A DNA stretch of 17,183 bases from Rhodococcus_D sp039923155 (GCA_039923155.1 JBDTDI010000167.1:1-17183); one strand, 5' to 3'. Positions 1 to 7,470 are shown, counted from the first letter of the stretch. The notes: a model not told the origin generated them from the sequence alone. Made by a program: numbers and translations.

Positions 1-267
1 GGTCTGCCCACCCACCACCGTCGTGCCCGCGACGTTCGACGCGAACGGATCGGTGTGGGCGATGGACCCCGCGTAGAGCGGGGCCATCAAGCAGACGATC
101 AGGATCAGCACGAACACCACGAGCGAGGCCATCGCCGCCCGGTTTCGGCGAAGCTGCCCGAAGGCGGTCCGCCACGGTCCCTGTGACGCCATGACGCTGA
201 CGGCAGGGACGGTGGCGGGAACCACCTGCGGGTCGTCCGGGGCTCTGCGGTCGGCAGTTGCTGTCAC
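1..267 (-). CDS. ABC transporter permease, DppC/OppC type (N-terminal part, cut by window edge)
   Basis: This is the first 89 codons of an inner-membrane permease for peptide import; the rest lies beyond the left edge. After a Pro/Ala-rich cytoplasmic head, the protein has a basic stretch (QLRRNRAAM) followed by one strongly hydrophobic helix (VVFVLILIVCLMAPLYA) and then a polar segment with DPF. This is the usual N-terminus of the OppC_N/DppC family. I chose the GTG at 267, eight bases after the stop of the binding-protein gene; an internal ATG at 192 is an alternative start. No strong Shine-Dalgarno precedes the GTG, so translation may be coupled to the upstream gene. The order binding protein then DppC-like subunit is slightly unusual, because DppB often comes first. 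The DppB and ATPase genes, if present, should lie outside the window. Confidence 0.8.
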   Translation of the reverse strand, partial: MTATADRRAPDDPQVVPATVPAVSVMASQGPWRTAFGQLRRNRAAMASLVVFVLILIVCLMAPLYAGSIAHTDPFASNVAGTTVVGGQT

Positions 268-274
268 CGGCCGC

Positions 275-2005
275 TCACTTCGTCCACAGCTGGCTGACCT
301 GCATGTAGAACTGCTTGCTGAACTGGTAGTTGCCGACCCGCTTCGAGACGAAGTCGATCAGCTTGGGCGTGAACAGCGGCGCCACCACGGCGTCGGTCAT
401 CGTCTGCTTGTCGACTGCCGCCCACTGCGTGTTCGCGGCTGCCTCGTCGGTACGGGCGGTGACCAGGGCCTTCTGCATCGCCGCGTCGTGGGGCTTGTCG
501 CAGTACCCGGAGATGTTGATCGAGGAGTCGCTGCCCGGGGTGAACGACTCGCATGACGTCAGCACGTTGAGGAAGTCCGACGCGGCCGGGTAGTCCTGGT
601 ACCACTGGGACAGGCTGATCTGCACCTTGTTGTTGGTGTTTTGGATGTACGTGAACTGGATGTTCGCCGAGATCGGCTTGAGGGTGGCCTTCCAGCCGAG
701 CTCGGTGAACAGGCTCTGCAGGTACTCACCGATCGACTTGTTCACCTCGTCGTCCTGGGTGACGATGCCGACCGCCATACCCGCGGTGCCGGACTCCTGC
801 ACCAGCTTCTTGGCCTTGGCCAGGTCGGGGGCGGTCCAGGTCTTGCCCCCGCCGGCGGTGTACTGGCAGTTCTCGACGTGGCCGGGGAAACCGGGCGGCA
901 GGAACGTGCACACCGGCTGCGCCAGCTTCGTGCCCCCGTAGAGCTTGACGACTGCGTTGCGGTCGACGGCCCAGTTGACGGCCTGGCGCGCCTTGACGTT
1001 GTTGAACGGCGCGAGGTTGTAGTTCATCGGCAGGTACCACATCGCCGTCAGCGTGTTGACGTGCGCCTGGCTCGCGTACTTGGTGCCGATCTCCCCGAGC
1101 CGGTCGGCCGGGGGCGGGTCAAAGACCCAGTCGGCCTGACCGTTCTCCACCGCCGTGACGGCCGCCTCCACGGTCAATCCATAGCTCTCGGTAATGGTGT
1201 CGGAGTAACCCTGCGGCTGAGCGTCGTGCGACCACTCCTTGTAGCTCGGGTTTCGCACCAGCTTCAGCGCGGTGTTGGGGTCGTAGGACGCGATCATGTA
1301 AGGCCCGGTCGTGGGGATGGGGACGTTGCCGGCGTCCTTCGGCGGTGAGCTCGCGGGCAGGATGGAGGCGTGCGGCACGGAGAGCTTGTACTTGAGCTCG
1401 GGGTCGGGGGCGATGAGGTTGATCGTGATCGTTCCTGTCGCCTGGTCGGTGACGACGCCCTTGCTCAGGTCGCACGTGGTGGGTGCCTTCAGGCACGCCG
1501 CGGCGCCCACGATGCCGTTGAAGAAGGAACCGGCCGTGGGGCTGGAGACGGTGAAGATCCGCTTGAAGGAGGCGGCGACGTCGGCGACGGTGACGTCCTG
1601 CCCGTTGGAGAACTTGACCCCCTTGCGGAGGACGAAGGTGTACGTCTTGCCACCGTCGCTGACCTTGGGCAGCGCCTCGGCCAGGTCGGGCACCACGGTG
1701 AACGACTCCTGGCCGTTGACCTTCTTGAACGCGAGGAGACCGTCGTACATCGCCTGGTACAGCTGCCAGTACTGCAGCGTGTAGTTCACCTGGGGGTCGA
1801 GGGTCCCGGCCGCGGCCTTGGCCAGCAGCTTCAGGTCGCCGCCCTTGTGCTGCGTCTGGAACGTGGCTGGCGCCGCCGTGTTCTCCGTGCCGGACCCGGC
1901 CCCGCCTGCTGCGGGTTGGCTGGGGGCGGCCGAGGAGCAGGCCGACAGGGTGAGAGCGACAACGGCCCCCACGGCGACGCCGGCACGCAAACGAAGTGAG
2001 CTCAT
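275..2005 (-). CDS. Dipeptide/oligopeptide ABC transporter substrate-binding lipoprotein (SBP_bac_5 family)
   Basis: This 576-residue lipoprotein captures a solute, probably a short peptide, outside the membrane and passes it to the permease encoded next. The N-terminus is a lipoprotein signal: basic MSSLRLR, a hydrophobic core, and a lipobox LSAC with Cys23, followed by a Ser/Pro/Gly-rich tether. Family 5 landmarks follow: a GGDLK start, ...LDPQVNY..., the PTTGPYM segment, ...ARQAVNWAVDR..., and a late QWYQDYPAASDFL segment. Length is typical for DppA/OppA. The ATG at 2005 is chosen because a GGAGG (2011-2015) lies five bases upstream and it begins the signal peptide; the reading frame stays open further upstream but that part is not protein-like. 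It starts 13 bases after the hydrolase stop codon, so the two genes are co-transcribed. Substrate identity is inferred from family and neighbours only. Confidence 0.92.
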   Translation of the reverse strand: MSSLRLRAGVAVGAVVALTLSACSSAAPSQPAAGGAGSGTENTAAPATFQTQHKGGDLKLLAKAAAGTLDPQVNYTLQYWQLYQAMYDGLLAFKKVNGQESFTVVPDLAEALPKVSDGGKTYTFVLRKGVKFSNGQDVTVADVAASFKRIFTVSSPTAGSFFNGIVGAAACLKAPTTCDLSKGVVTDQATGTITINLIAPDPELKYKLSVPHASILPASSPPKDAGNVPIPTTGPYMIASYDPNTALKLVRNPSYKEWSHDAQPQGYSDTITESYGLTVEAAVTAVENGQADWVFDPPPADRLGEIGTKYASQAHVNTLTAMWYLPMNYNLAPFNNVKARQAVNWAVDRNAVVKLYGGTKLAQPVCTFLPPGFPGHVENCQYTAGGGKTWTAPDLAKAKKLVQESGTAGMAVGIVTQDDEVNKSIGEYLQSLFTELGWKATLKPISANIQFTYIQNTNNKVQISLSQWYQDYPAASDFLNVLTSCESFTPGSDSSINISGYCDKPHDAAMQKALVTARTDEAAANTQWAAVDKQTMTDAVVAPLFTPKLIDFVSKRVGNYQFSKQFYMQVSQLWTK

Positions 2006-2018
2006 CAATTCCTCCGGG

Positions 2019-2954
2019 TCAGGCTTCGGTCTGGGGTCGGTCGTACGAGGCGAGGAACTGGTTGACCACCTCGAGGTAGCGTTCTTCCTCCTCGACCTGG
2101 GGCAGGTGGCTGGATTCGGCGAACGTCTCCCATCGCACGTCGGCAATCGCGTCGGCGAACGGCTGCATGCAGGCGTCAGTCGCCTCGTCGTAGCGTCCGT
2201 TGATGAGCAGCGTCGGAGCCGAGATCTGCTTCGCACGGTCGACGATGCTCCACCCCTTGAGCGTGCCGATGACGTGAAACTCGCTGGGCCCGTTCATGGT
2301 GTGGTACACGGTCGGGTCATCAGCGAGCTTGGCGAAGCTGGCCACCACCTCCGGTGGGTTGGGCACGACGCGGCACACGTGCCGGTCGTAGAAGACCTCC
2401 TCCGCGGCGGCGTACTCGGGCGAGTCGGTGGTCCCGGCCTGCTCGTGCGCCAGCAGGGTGGCCTGCACGTCGGCGGGGAGCTCGCCCCGGAGCCGGTTCG
2501 CCTCGGTGAGCCACAGCTCCATGGAGGCGGGTGAGTTCGCGATGACCAGGGAGCGCAGACCTTTCGGCTGTCGAGCCGCGTGCTCGGCACCGAGCATTCC
2601 ACCCCACGACTGGCCGAGCACCGAGTAGTCGCTGGCGATGTCGAGGCTGGTGAGCAGGTTGTCGAGCTCGTCGAGGAACAGGTCCACGGTCCAGAAGTCC
2701 GCCCCCCGGTCACGGAGGTGGGTTGAGTTGCCGCATCCGAGCTGGTCGTAGTGGATGACGGCGCGCCCCGTGGCGGCGACACCCGCGATCCGCAGGGTGT
2801 AGTCGTGGGGCACCCCTGGCCCACCGTGCAGGACGACCAGCGGGGTTTGCCCGGAGTCGAGGTCCCCGGTGATGCGGTACCAGGTGCTGAAGCCGCGGAA
2901 GTCGATCGTTCCCTCGCGACTCGGTTCTGGGATGACTCGTTGAGGGATGGTCAC
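2019..2954 (-). CDS. pip: Alpha/beta hydrolase, peptidase S33 family (proline iminopeptidase-like or amino acid amidase)
   Basis: This is a 311-residue cytoplasmic alpha/beta hydrolase. Visible landmarks are the oxyanion-hole motif HGGPG (43-47), YDQLGCGNS (69-77), the nucleophile elbow GQSWGG with Ser116, the acid Asp256 in NGRYDEA, and His283 in ESSHLPQ. HGGPG plus GQSWGG is characteristic of family S33, which removes N-terminal proline or other residues from short peptides. Close relatives hydrolyse amino-acid amides. The GTG at 2954 is chosen because AGGAGG (2960-2965) sits five bases upstream; the longer reading frame lacks such a site. It is the first gene of the operon with the peptide-binding protein and permease, so it probably processes the imported compound. 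It is divergent from a GntR regulator and an amidase. The exact substrate cannot be read from sequence. Confidence 0.88.
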   Translation of the reverse strand: MTIPQRVIPEPSREGTIDFRGFSTWYRITGDLDSGQTPLVVLHGGPGVPHDYTLRIAGVAATGRAVIHYDQLGCGNSTHLRDRGADFWTVDLFLDELDNLLTSLDIASDYSVLGQSWGGMLGAEHAARQPKGLRSLVIANSPASMELWLTEANRLRGELPADVQATLLAHEQAGTTDSPEYAAAEEVFYDRHVCRVVPNPPEVVASFAKLADDPTVYHTMNGPSEFHVIGTLKGWSIVDRAKQISAPTLLINGRYDEATDACMQPFADAIADVRWETFAESSHLPQVEEEERYLEVVNQFLASYDRPQTEA

Positions 2955-3115
2955 CAGGGCCTCCTGTCGAACCGACAACGCGCGGTGCGTCGACGAGGGC
3001 ACACGCTCCCACCGCAATGGTCTGCTGGGAAGACCTTTTGTGTTACGTCTGTGTGTCGTCCTTCATCCCGCCCGGCGACATCGCTTTTGCCCGTCTCGTG
3101 TGGTATCGCTCCAGC
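2955..3115. promoter_or_regulatory. Divergent control region between the peptide operon and the gntR-amidase operon, with a candidate operator
   Basis: These 161 bases must hold both promoters. A dyad GGTCT-N7-AGACC lies at 3019-3035. Next to it are two tandem 11-base direct repeats (3039-3049 and 3050-3060, nine of eleven positions identical). Regulators of the FadR/GntR type bind short dyads and often control the divergent neighbour, so these are candidate operators for the adjacent regulator. I could not place convincing -10/-35 boxes. Assignment to this regulator is inference. Confidence 0.4.
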
Positions 3116-3883
3116 ATGCTGAATCTGGGGGACGCCGGCACGACCGGCCTGGAGGACGACGAAGCCACCCTGGCCCCGTTGACGGTTGCAAGTGCGGTCG
3201 ACGAGGTCGTTGACCGACTGCTCACCGCCCTTGCACTGGGCGAGTTCGTTGCGGCGGAACGGCTTCCGGCCGAGCGGGAGATGGCCCGGCTGCTGGGGGT
3301 GAGTCGGACCACGGTGCGTGAGGCACTCGCCCGCCTCCGCGAGGGGGGCGTCGTGGAGGTCAGGCGGGGTCGGGCTGGTGGGGCCTTCGTCCGCCGGAGC
3401 TGGCAGCCGTCGTCCGTCGATGCAGTCAGCCGCACGTTGATTCCTCGGCGCGCCGAGATCGAGGAGCTCGGCGACCTGCGCTGCAGGTTCGAGGAGATGG
3501 TGGCCCGCACCGCCGCAGAAGTGCGGACCAGCTTCGCGGCCGACGACCTTCTCGCTCTGGTCGATGCCTTTGTCCGGGCGCGGACCCCGGAGGACGAGCA
3601 CCGGATCGACATGGAGATCCACGAGGGGGTGCTACGAGCGACGGGGAACGCGCAGATGGCGGTGATGAGCCGTGACCTGTTGGCGCGCATGTCGCTCGGT
3701 CTCGCCATCGAGCCGTACGACCGCGAGTTCTATGCGCAGGCGGTCGAAGAGCACACTGCGCTCGTGTCGGCAGTCGTCGAGGGTCGCGTCGACGACGCGG
3801 GTGCGATCGCTCGCGGGCACTTCGCGATGTCGGCACGCACCCTGAGCACAGTGATGTCCCGCGGCGTTGACGGACAACAGTGA
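3116..3883 (+). CDS. GntR-family transcriptional regulator, FadR subfamily (FCD ligand domain)
   Basis: This is a 255-residue one-component regulator. The N-terminal winged helix occupies about residues 25-95: an entry helix (VDRLLTALALGEF), then LPAEREMARLLGVSRTTVREAL with the classic GntR recognition helix, then a basic wing (VRRGRAGGAFV). The rest is an all-helical FCD domain, with candidate metal or ligand residues in DMEIHEGVL and EHTALVSAV. Proteins of this type usually repress until a small carboxylate or amide-like effector binds. The ATG at 3116 is preferred although no clear Shine-Dalgarno is visible; an in-frame GTG/ATG further upstream would add a Cys-rich, unlikely N-terminus. 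It is divergent from the peptide operon and 25 bases upstream of the amidase, so it probably controls both. The effector is unknown. Confidence 0.88.
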   Translation: MLNLGDAGTTGLEDDEATLAPLTVASAVDEVVDRLLTALALGEFVAAERLPAEREMARLLGVSRTTVREALARLREGGVVEVRRGRAGGAFVRRSWQPSSVDAVSRTLIPRRAEIEELGDLRCRFEEMVARTAAEVRTSFAADDLLALVDAFVRARTPEDEHRIDMEIHEGVLRATGNAQMAVMSRDLLARMSLGLAIEPYDREFYAQAVEEHTALVSAVVEGRVDDAGAIARGHFAMSARTLSTVMSRGVDGQQ

Positions 3884-3908
3884 ACATCCTGACGAGAGGC
3901 GGACCACG

Positions 3909-4958
3909 ATGACTCCAGCGAGCGCGGACGTTCTGCAGGTAACTCCCACGCCGGAGCAGTACGTCTGGACGTTCGGTGGGGCCGCACCGATTGCGCACAT
4001 CCGGCCGGGCACGGTGCTCGAAGTCTTCACCGAGGACTGTTTCGCCGGTCGGGTCCGAGCTACGTCCGACCTCGTCAGCGAGGTGTGCGAGTTCCCGTTC
4101 CTGAACCCGCAGACCGGCCCGTTCTACGTCGAGGGCGCCGAGGTCGGCGACACGATCGCGGTGCACTTCGTTGCGATCGAGCCCGCGCGGGACTGGGGCG
4201 CCTCCACCACGGTCCCGCTGTTCGGTGCGCTGACCTCCACCCACACCACCGCGACCCTGCAGCCACCGTTGCCTGAACGGGTCTGGATCTGGGAGCTCGA
4301 CCGGGTGCGGCGTCTGTGCCGGTTCACCGCGGCCGACAGCGACGTGCAGGTCGACCTGCCGATGGACCCGATGCACGGCACCGTCGGTGTGGCACCGGCC
4401 AACCTCGAGGTCCGCTCGGCGCTGGTTCCCGACGCCCACGGCGGAAACCTGGACACCCCGGAGATGCGGGTTGGCGCGACCTGCTACCTCGGCGTCAACG
4501 TCGAGGGCGGACTGGTCAGTCTCGGCGACGGTCACGCCCGCCAGGGTGAAGGAGAAACCTGCGGGACCGCGGTGGAGACGGCCATGAACAGCGTGGTCAT
4601 CGTCGAGCTGATCAAGGGCGTGTCGACGCCGTGGCCCCGGCTGGAGACCGATGACTACGTGATGTCAACCGGATCGGCCCGGCCGCTGGAGGACGCGTTC
4701 CGCATCGCGCAGCTCGACCTCGTCCAGTGGGTGTCGAGCGCCTGTGGGCTCTCCGAGCTGGATGGGTACCAGCTGCTGTCCCAGGCGGTCGAGTCGCCGC
4801 TGGCCAACGTCTGCGACACCAACTACACGTCGGTGGCGAAGGTGCGCAAGGCGTGGTTGCCGCCGCTCACATCGACGTACGGGGTGCACGGGCGGTTGCG
4901 CGAGCAGGCCGCCGAGTATCTCGCCCACCGCGGAGGACGCGCCCCCCTCAGACGATGA
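3909..4958 (+). CDS. fmdA: Acetamidase/formamidase family amidohydrolase
   Basis: This 349-residue enzyme belongs to the FmdA/AmdA family, which hydrolyses formamide, acetamide or related small amides to ammonia and the acid. Family landmarks are an early DCFAG (43-47), NPQTGPFYVEGAEVGDT (66-82), HGTVGVAPA (156-164), HGGNLD (177-182), and the signature LGDGHARQGEGE (205-216), whose acidic and His residues are the presumed metal or catalytic site. Length fits the family. The ATG at 3909 is chosen for GAGAGG at 3894-3899; a TTG inside the end of the regulator gene (3867) is a weaker alternative. It lies 25 bases downstream of the GntR gene on the same strand, so likely shares its transcript. 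Its last 11 bases overlap the end of the convergent gluconate permease gene. Substrate is inferred from family. Confidence 0.88.
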   Translation: MTPASADVLQVTPTPEQYVWTFGGAAPIAHIRPGTVLEVFTEDCFAGRVRATSDLVSEVCEFPFLNPQTGPFYVEGAEVGDTIAVHFVAIEPARDWGASTTVPLFGALTSTHTTATLQPPLPERVWIWELDRVRRLCRFTAADSDVQVDLPMDPMHGTVGVAPANLEVRSALVPDAHGGNLDTPEMRVGATCYLGVNVEGGLVSLGDGHARQGEGETCGTAVETAMNSVVIVELIKGVSTPWPRLETDDYVMSTGSARPLEDAFRIAQLDLVQWVSSACGLSELDGYQLLSQAVESPLANVCDTNYTSVAKVRKAWLPPLTSTYGVHGRLREQAAEYLAHRGGRAPLRR

Positions 4959-6477
4959 CGCCCAGGATCAACACGAAGATGACCGCGACGACCGAGATCA
5001 CCGTCTCCATCACCGACCACGACTTGATCGTCTCCCAGACGGTCAGGCCGAAGTACTCCTTGACCAGCCAGAAGCCGGCGTCGTTGACGTGGCTGAAGAA
5101 CAACGAGCCGGCCCCGACGGCCAGCACGAGCAGGGCCAGGTGGGGTTGGTCCAACGTGCGCCCCAGGGGCTCGACGATGCCCGCGGCGGTGACGGTGGCG
5201 ACCGTGGCCGAACCCGTGGCCAGCCTGATGGCCACCGCGACGAGCCAGCCGAGCAGCAGCACCGAGATGTGGGAGTCCTTGGCGTAGCCCGCGATGACCT
5301 CTGATACCCCGGAGTCCGACAGGACCGTCTTGAAGCCGCCGCCCGCGGCCACGATGAGCATGATCGAGGCGACCGGGGGCAGGCCCGAGCCGAGCGACTC
5401 GTGGATCTTGGCGCGGGGCATCCCGGACGCCCGCCCGACGGCCAGCATCGCGACGAGCACCCCGGCGAGCAGCGCCACCGAGGGCTCACCGATGAAGTCC
5501 ACGAAGCTGCGGCCCCCCGTGCCGTCGGCGAGGGTCAGGTCACCGATCGCCTTGACCAGCATCATCAGCACCGGCAGCGTCACGCAGGCGACGGCGCCGA
5601 TGAACGTCGGCCGTCGGGTCGCCCCGGTGTCGGGCTTAGCCGCCTCGGGCGCCTGGTCCCGGGGCGCCTCGTCCTCCGGGAGGTCGGCCGGGTAGTCGGT
5701 GCCCGAACCGCCACCGCCCGAACCGCCACTGCCCGAACCACCACCGCCCACCTGGGCGGGGATCTTGCCGGAGCGGGCCTTGCCGTCGGCCCCCACGTAC
5801 ACCGGGACCCACCGGTCCATCAGCGGCGCGAGCATCGGACCGGCGATGGTCAGGGTGGGCACGGCGATGATGAGGCCGAAGATCAGCGTGTAGCTCAATG
5901 GCGCGTTCAGCAGGGCGATGGCCGTCTCCGGGCCGGGGTGCGGCGGGACGAGCCCGTGCAGGATGGACAGACCGGCCAGGGCCGGGATGCCGATCTTCAT
6001 CAGCGAGACGCCGGTTTTTCGGGCGACCAGCAGGATGATCGGGACCAGGATGACCACGCCGATCTCGAAGAACATCGGCAGGCCGATGATGGCTGCGATC
6101 AGCGCCATCGCCCACGGCAGCATCTTCGGCCCGACTCGGTCGATGATGCTGTCCACGATCTGGTTGGCCCCGCCGGAATCGGCCAGCAGCTTGCCCAGCA
6201 TGGCGCCGAGGGCGATGAGCAGGCCGACGGAGCCAAACGTGGAGCCGAGCCCGGAGACGAAGCTCTTGACGATGTCACCCGGGGCCACCGCGGCGACCGC
6301 GCCCAGCACTGCGGTGCCCAGGATCAGCCCGAGGAAGGGGTGGAACTTGGCCCAGACGATGAGCAGGACAACGGTGGCGATGCCCAGCAGGGCCGCGGCA
6401 ACCAGCTGGCCGTTGCCTGCGCTGCTCAGCGGCTTGTCGGCCGCAGCCAACACGTACGGGGCGTGCACAGCAATCAT
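4948..6477 (-). CDS. gntP: Gluconate:H+ symporter, GntP family
   Basis: This is a 509-residue multi-span inner-membrane permease that imports gluconate or a related sugar acid. Hydrophobic helices run throughout. GntP-family signatures are visible: GLPMFFEIGVV (132-142), LVPPHPGP (176-183), LATGSATVA, and FFSHVNDAGFWLVKEYF near the C-terminus. The central cytoplasmic loop is unusual. Residues 244-259 are only Gly and Ser, followed by a Pro/Asp/Glu/Ala-rich stretch, which makes the protein longer than the roughly 440-450 residues typical of the family. The start ATG overlaps the gntK stop (ATGA), and AAGGAG at 6485-6490 lies seven bases upstream, so translation is coupled to gntK. The 3' end overlaps the convergent amidase gene by 11 bases. 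Relatives in the family carry other sugar acids, so gluconate is the likely but unproven substrate. Confidence 0.92.
   Translation of the reverse strand: MIAVHAPYVLAAADKPLSSAGNGQLVAAALLGIATVVLLIVWAKFHPFLGLILGTAVLGAVAAVAPGDIVKSFVSGLGSTFGSVGLLIALGAMLGKLLADSGGANQIVDSIIDRVGPKMLPWAMALIAAIIGLPMFFEIGVVILVPIILLVARKTGVSLMKIGIPALAGLSILHGLVPPHPGPETAIALLNAPLSYTLIFGLIIAVPTLTIAGPMLAPLMDRWVPVYVGADGKARSGKIPAQVGGGGSGSGGSGGGGSGTDYPADLPEDEAPRDQAPEAAKPDTGATRRPTFIGAVACVTLPVLMMLVKAIGDLTLADGTGGRSFVDFIGEPSVALLAGVLVAMLAVGRASGMPRAKIHESLGSGLPPVASIMLIVAAGGGFKTVLSDSGVSEVIAGYAKDSHISVLLLGWLVAVAIRLATGSATVATVTAAGIVEPLGRTLDQPHLALLVLAVGAGSLFFSHVNDAGFWLVKEYFGLTVWETIKSWSVMETVISVVAVIFVLILGVIV
5701..5748 (-). repeat. Gly/Ser linker-coding repeat inside gntP
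   Basis: Sixteen consecutive codons encode only Gly (GGx) and Ser. The DNA consists of degenerate copies of a ccgaaccgcca-type unit. It falls in the cytoplasmic loop between the two halves of the transporter and resembles a flexible (G4S)n linker. Such a repeat is prone to length change by slippage. Confidence 0.75.
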
Positions 6478-6992
6478 GACGTGACTCCTTGGTCGAGAAG
6501 GCCCAGGGCCTCGATCGCGTTGGTCAGAACCTGTTCCGGGGTGGAGGCCGCCGACACGACGACTCCGGGTTCGTCGGGCTGCAGCGGCTCAAGCGTCGCC
6601 AGCTGGCTGGGCAGCAGCGACGGCGGCATGTAGTGCCCCTTGCGCTGCTCTAACCGGTCCTCGATCACGTCGGGGCTGACCTCGATGTGGCAGAAGCGGA
6701 CACCGGGCCGCCCCTCCCGCAGGAGGTCGCGGTAGACCCGCCGCAGCGCCGAGCAGGTGATGACGGCGCTCGTGCCCGCTCGTTCACGCTCGTCGATCCA
6801 GGCTCCGATGGCCCGCAGCCACGGCCACCGGTCGTCATCGTTGAGCGCGTGTCCCGCGTGCATCTTGGCGACGTTGGCCTCGGGGTGGAAGTCGTCGCCC
6901 TCGGCGAACTCCCAGCCGGTGTGCCGGGCGATTCCCTCCGCCACGGTCGTCTTGCCCGACCCCGAGACTCCCATGACGATGATGTAGTCCAT
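6474..6992 (-). CDS. gntK: Gluconokinase (thermoresistant GntK/IdnK type)
   Basis: This is a 172-residue cytoplasmic kinase that phosphorylates D-gluconate to 6-phosphogluconate, feeding the pentose-phosphate or Entner-Doudoroff route. The N-terminus carries the P-loop GVSGSGKTT (8-16). It is followed by the gluconokinase segment EGDDFHPEANVAKM and the later MPPSLLPSQLATLEPL, both diagnostic for the family. Length fits the roughly 170-residue norm. The ATG at 6992 is chosen because it places the beta strand MDYIIVMG directly before the P-loop, as in homologues. A GAGGGG lies about ten bases upstream, and upstream in-frame ATGs add a non-homologous leader. The stop overlaps the gntP start by four bases. 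Kinase and permease together form a complete minimal gluconate-use unit. No dedicated regulator gene is adjacent. Confidence 0.93.
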   Translation of the reverse strand: MDYIIVMGVSGSGKTTVAEGIARHTGWEFAEGDDFHPEANVAKMHAGHALNDDDRWPWLRAIGAWIDERERAGTSAVITCSALRRVYRDLLREGRPGVRFCHIEVSPDVIEDRLEQRKGHYMPPSLLPSQLATLEPLQPDEPGVVVSAASTPEQVLTNAIEALGLLDQGVTS

Positions 6993-7027
6993 GTGTGTCA
7001 AACCCCTCATGCGCCATAACGTTTGAA

Positions 7028-7044
7028 GATGCTGATCAAGCATC
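7028..7044. promoter_or_regulatory. Palindromic candidate operator in the gntK leader
   Basis: The dyad GATGC-TGATCAA-GCATC has perfect 5-base arms around a TGATCA core. It lies just downstream of the predicted start of transcription, a position where a bound repressor would block gntKP. A further half-site GATGCT occurs at 7056-7061, overlapping the -10 box. The binding protein is unknown; a GntR-type gluconate repressor encoded elsewhere is the natural guess. Confidence 0.45.
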
Positions 7045-7056
7045 GACTTTCGTTGG

Positions 7057-7085
7057 ATGCTCTACCCGTTAGTCTCCGCTGTCAA
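7057..7085 (-). promoter_or_regulatory. Candidate sigma-70-type promoter of gntK-gntP
   Basis: On the minus strand a perfect -35 box TTGACA (7080-7085) is followed after 17 bases by GAGCAT (7057-7062), which keeps the conserved A and final T of a -10 box. Predicted initiation is about 7048-7050, leaving a leader of roughly 55 bases before the gntK ATG. Spacing is optimal but the -10 box is weak. Confidence 0.5.
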
Positions 7086-7460
7086 TTACTTCTGCAGGCC
7101 TAAACTTCGCGTCTGGGCGATTCGTCCGGAAAGTACCGAACACCGCAAATCGGGCTTTGCGAACGTCGTAGCGGGCGCTCGACGGCCCCTGCGCCGCAAC
7201 CGCAGTGTGGCGGGCTGTGGCGCCCGGAAACCATGACGTTCAGATCCCGGTGATGTGTGGGTAACCGCCACAATGGCAGCTCGGTGCGGGTCCTCTGTGG
7301 CGCGCAGCGGGGCCTTGATGTCGGTGCGGGTGCCGTCAGGGCCGAAGCGGCACAACGACACCACCGCGTCCACCCCCGGTGGGAGGGCGGCGTGAGGCGC
7401 TGATGCGCCAAGCCACAGCTACTCGTCATTGGGGTGCCGGACGACGGTGTCCACCCCGCG
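7086..7460 (-). pseudogene. Remnant of a protein-tyrosine-phosphatase-like domain in frame behind the ADP-ribosylglycohydrolase
   Basis: Reading on from the ADP-ribosylglycohydrolase stop (TAG 7463-7461) in the same frame gives RGVDTVVRHPNDE, a second TAG (7421-7419), and then LWLGASAPHAALPPGVDAV followed by VSLCRFGP. From memory, the LGA...LPxGVDAVVSLCRxG pattern matches the start of phosphatase-like domains attached to or next to ADP-ribosylglycohydrolases in actinobacteria. The similarity then stops: no HCxxxxxR catalytic loop follows before 7086. I therefore read this roughly 375-base stretch as a truncated, stop-interrupted relic rather than a gene. A short open frame (7373-7086) could still be translated, but no good ribosome site is seen. 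The homology has not been tested by search. Confidence 0.5.
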
Positions 7461-7470
7461 CTAAGGGGTG
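7452..7470 (-). terminator. GC-rich hairpin across the ADP-ribosylglycohydrolase stop codon
   Basis: CACCCC (7452-7457) and GGGGTG (7465-7470) form a perfect 6-base stem with a 7-base loop that contains the TAG stop. No T-run follows, so termination is uncertain; it could equally be a messenger-stabilising structure. Confidence 0.3.

Noticed and set aside
3043..3708. 221- to 369-codon minus-strand open frames opposite the GntR regulator and amidase
   Set aside because: They are antisense shadows rich in Ser/Arg/Thr/Ala, with no domain, start site or hydrophobic pattern supporting them. The plus-strand frames have full family motifs.
5401..6633. 410-codon plus-strand open frame opposite gntP and gntK
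   Set aside because: It is dominated by Arg/Asp/Gln/His repeats typical of antisense reading of a membrane-protein gene. The minus strand has GntP and GntK signatures.
7461..7463. TAG as a recoded codon (pyrrolysine or programmed readthrough)
   Set aside because: A second TAG follows 14 codons later and the downstream domain lacks its catalytic loop, so decay is the simpler explanation. Readthrough is kept only as a remote possibility.
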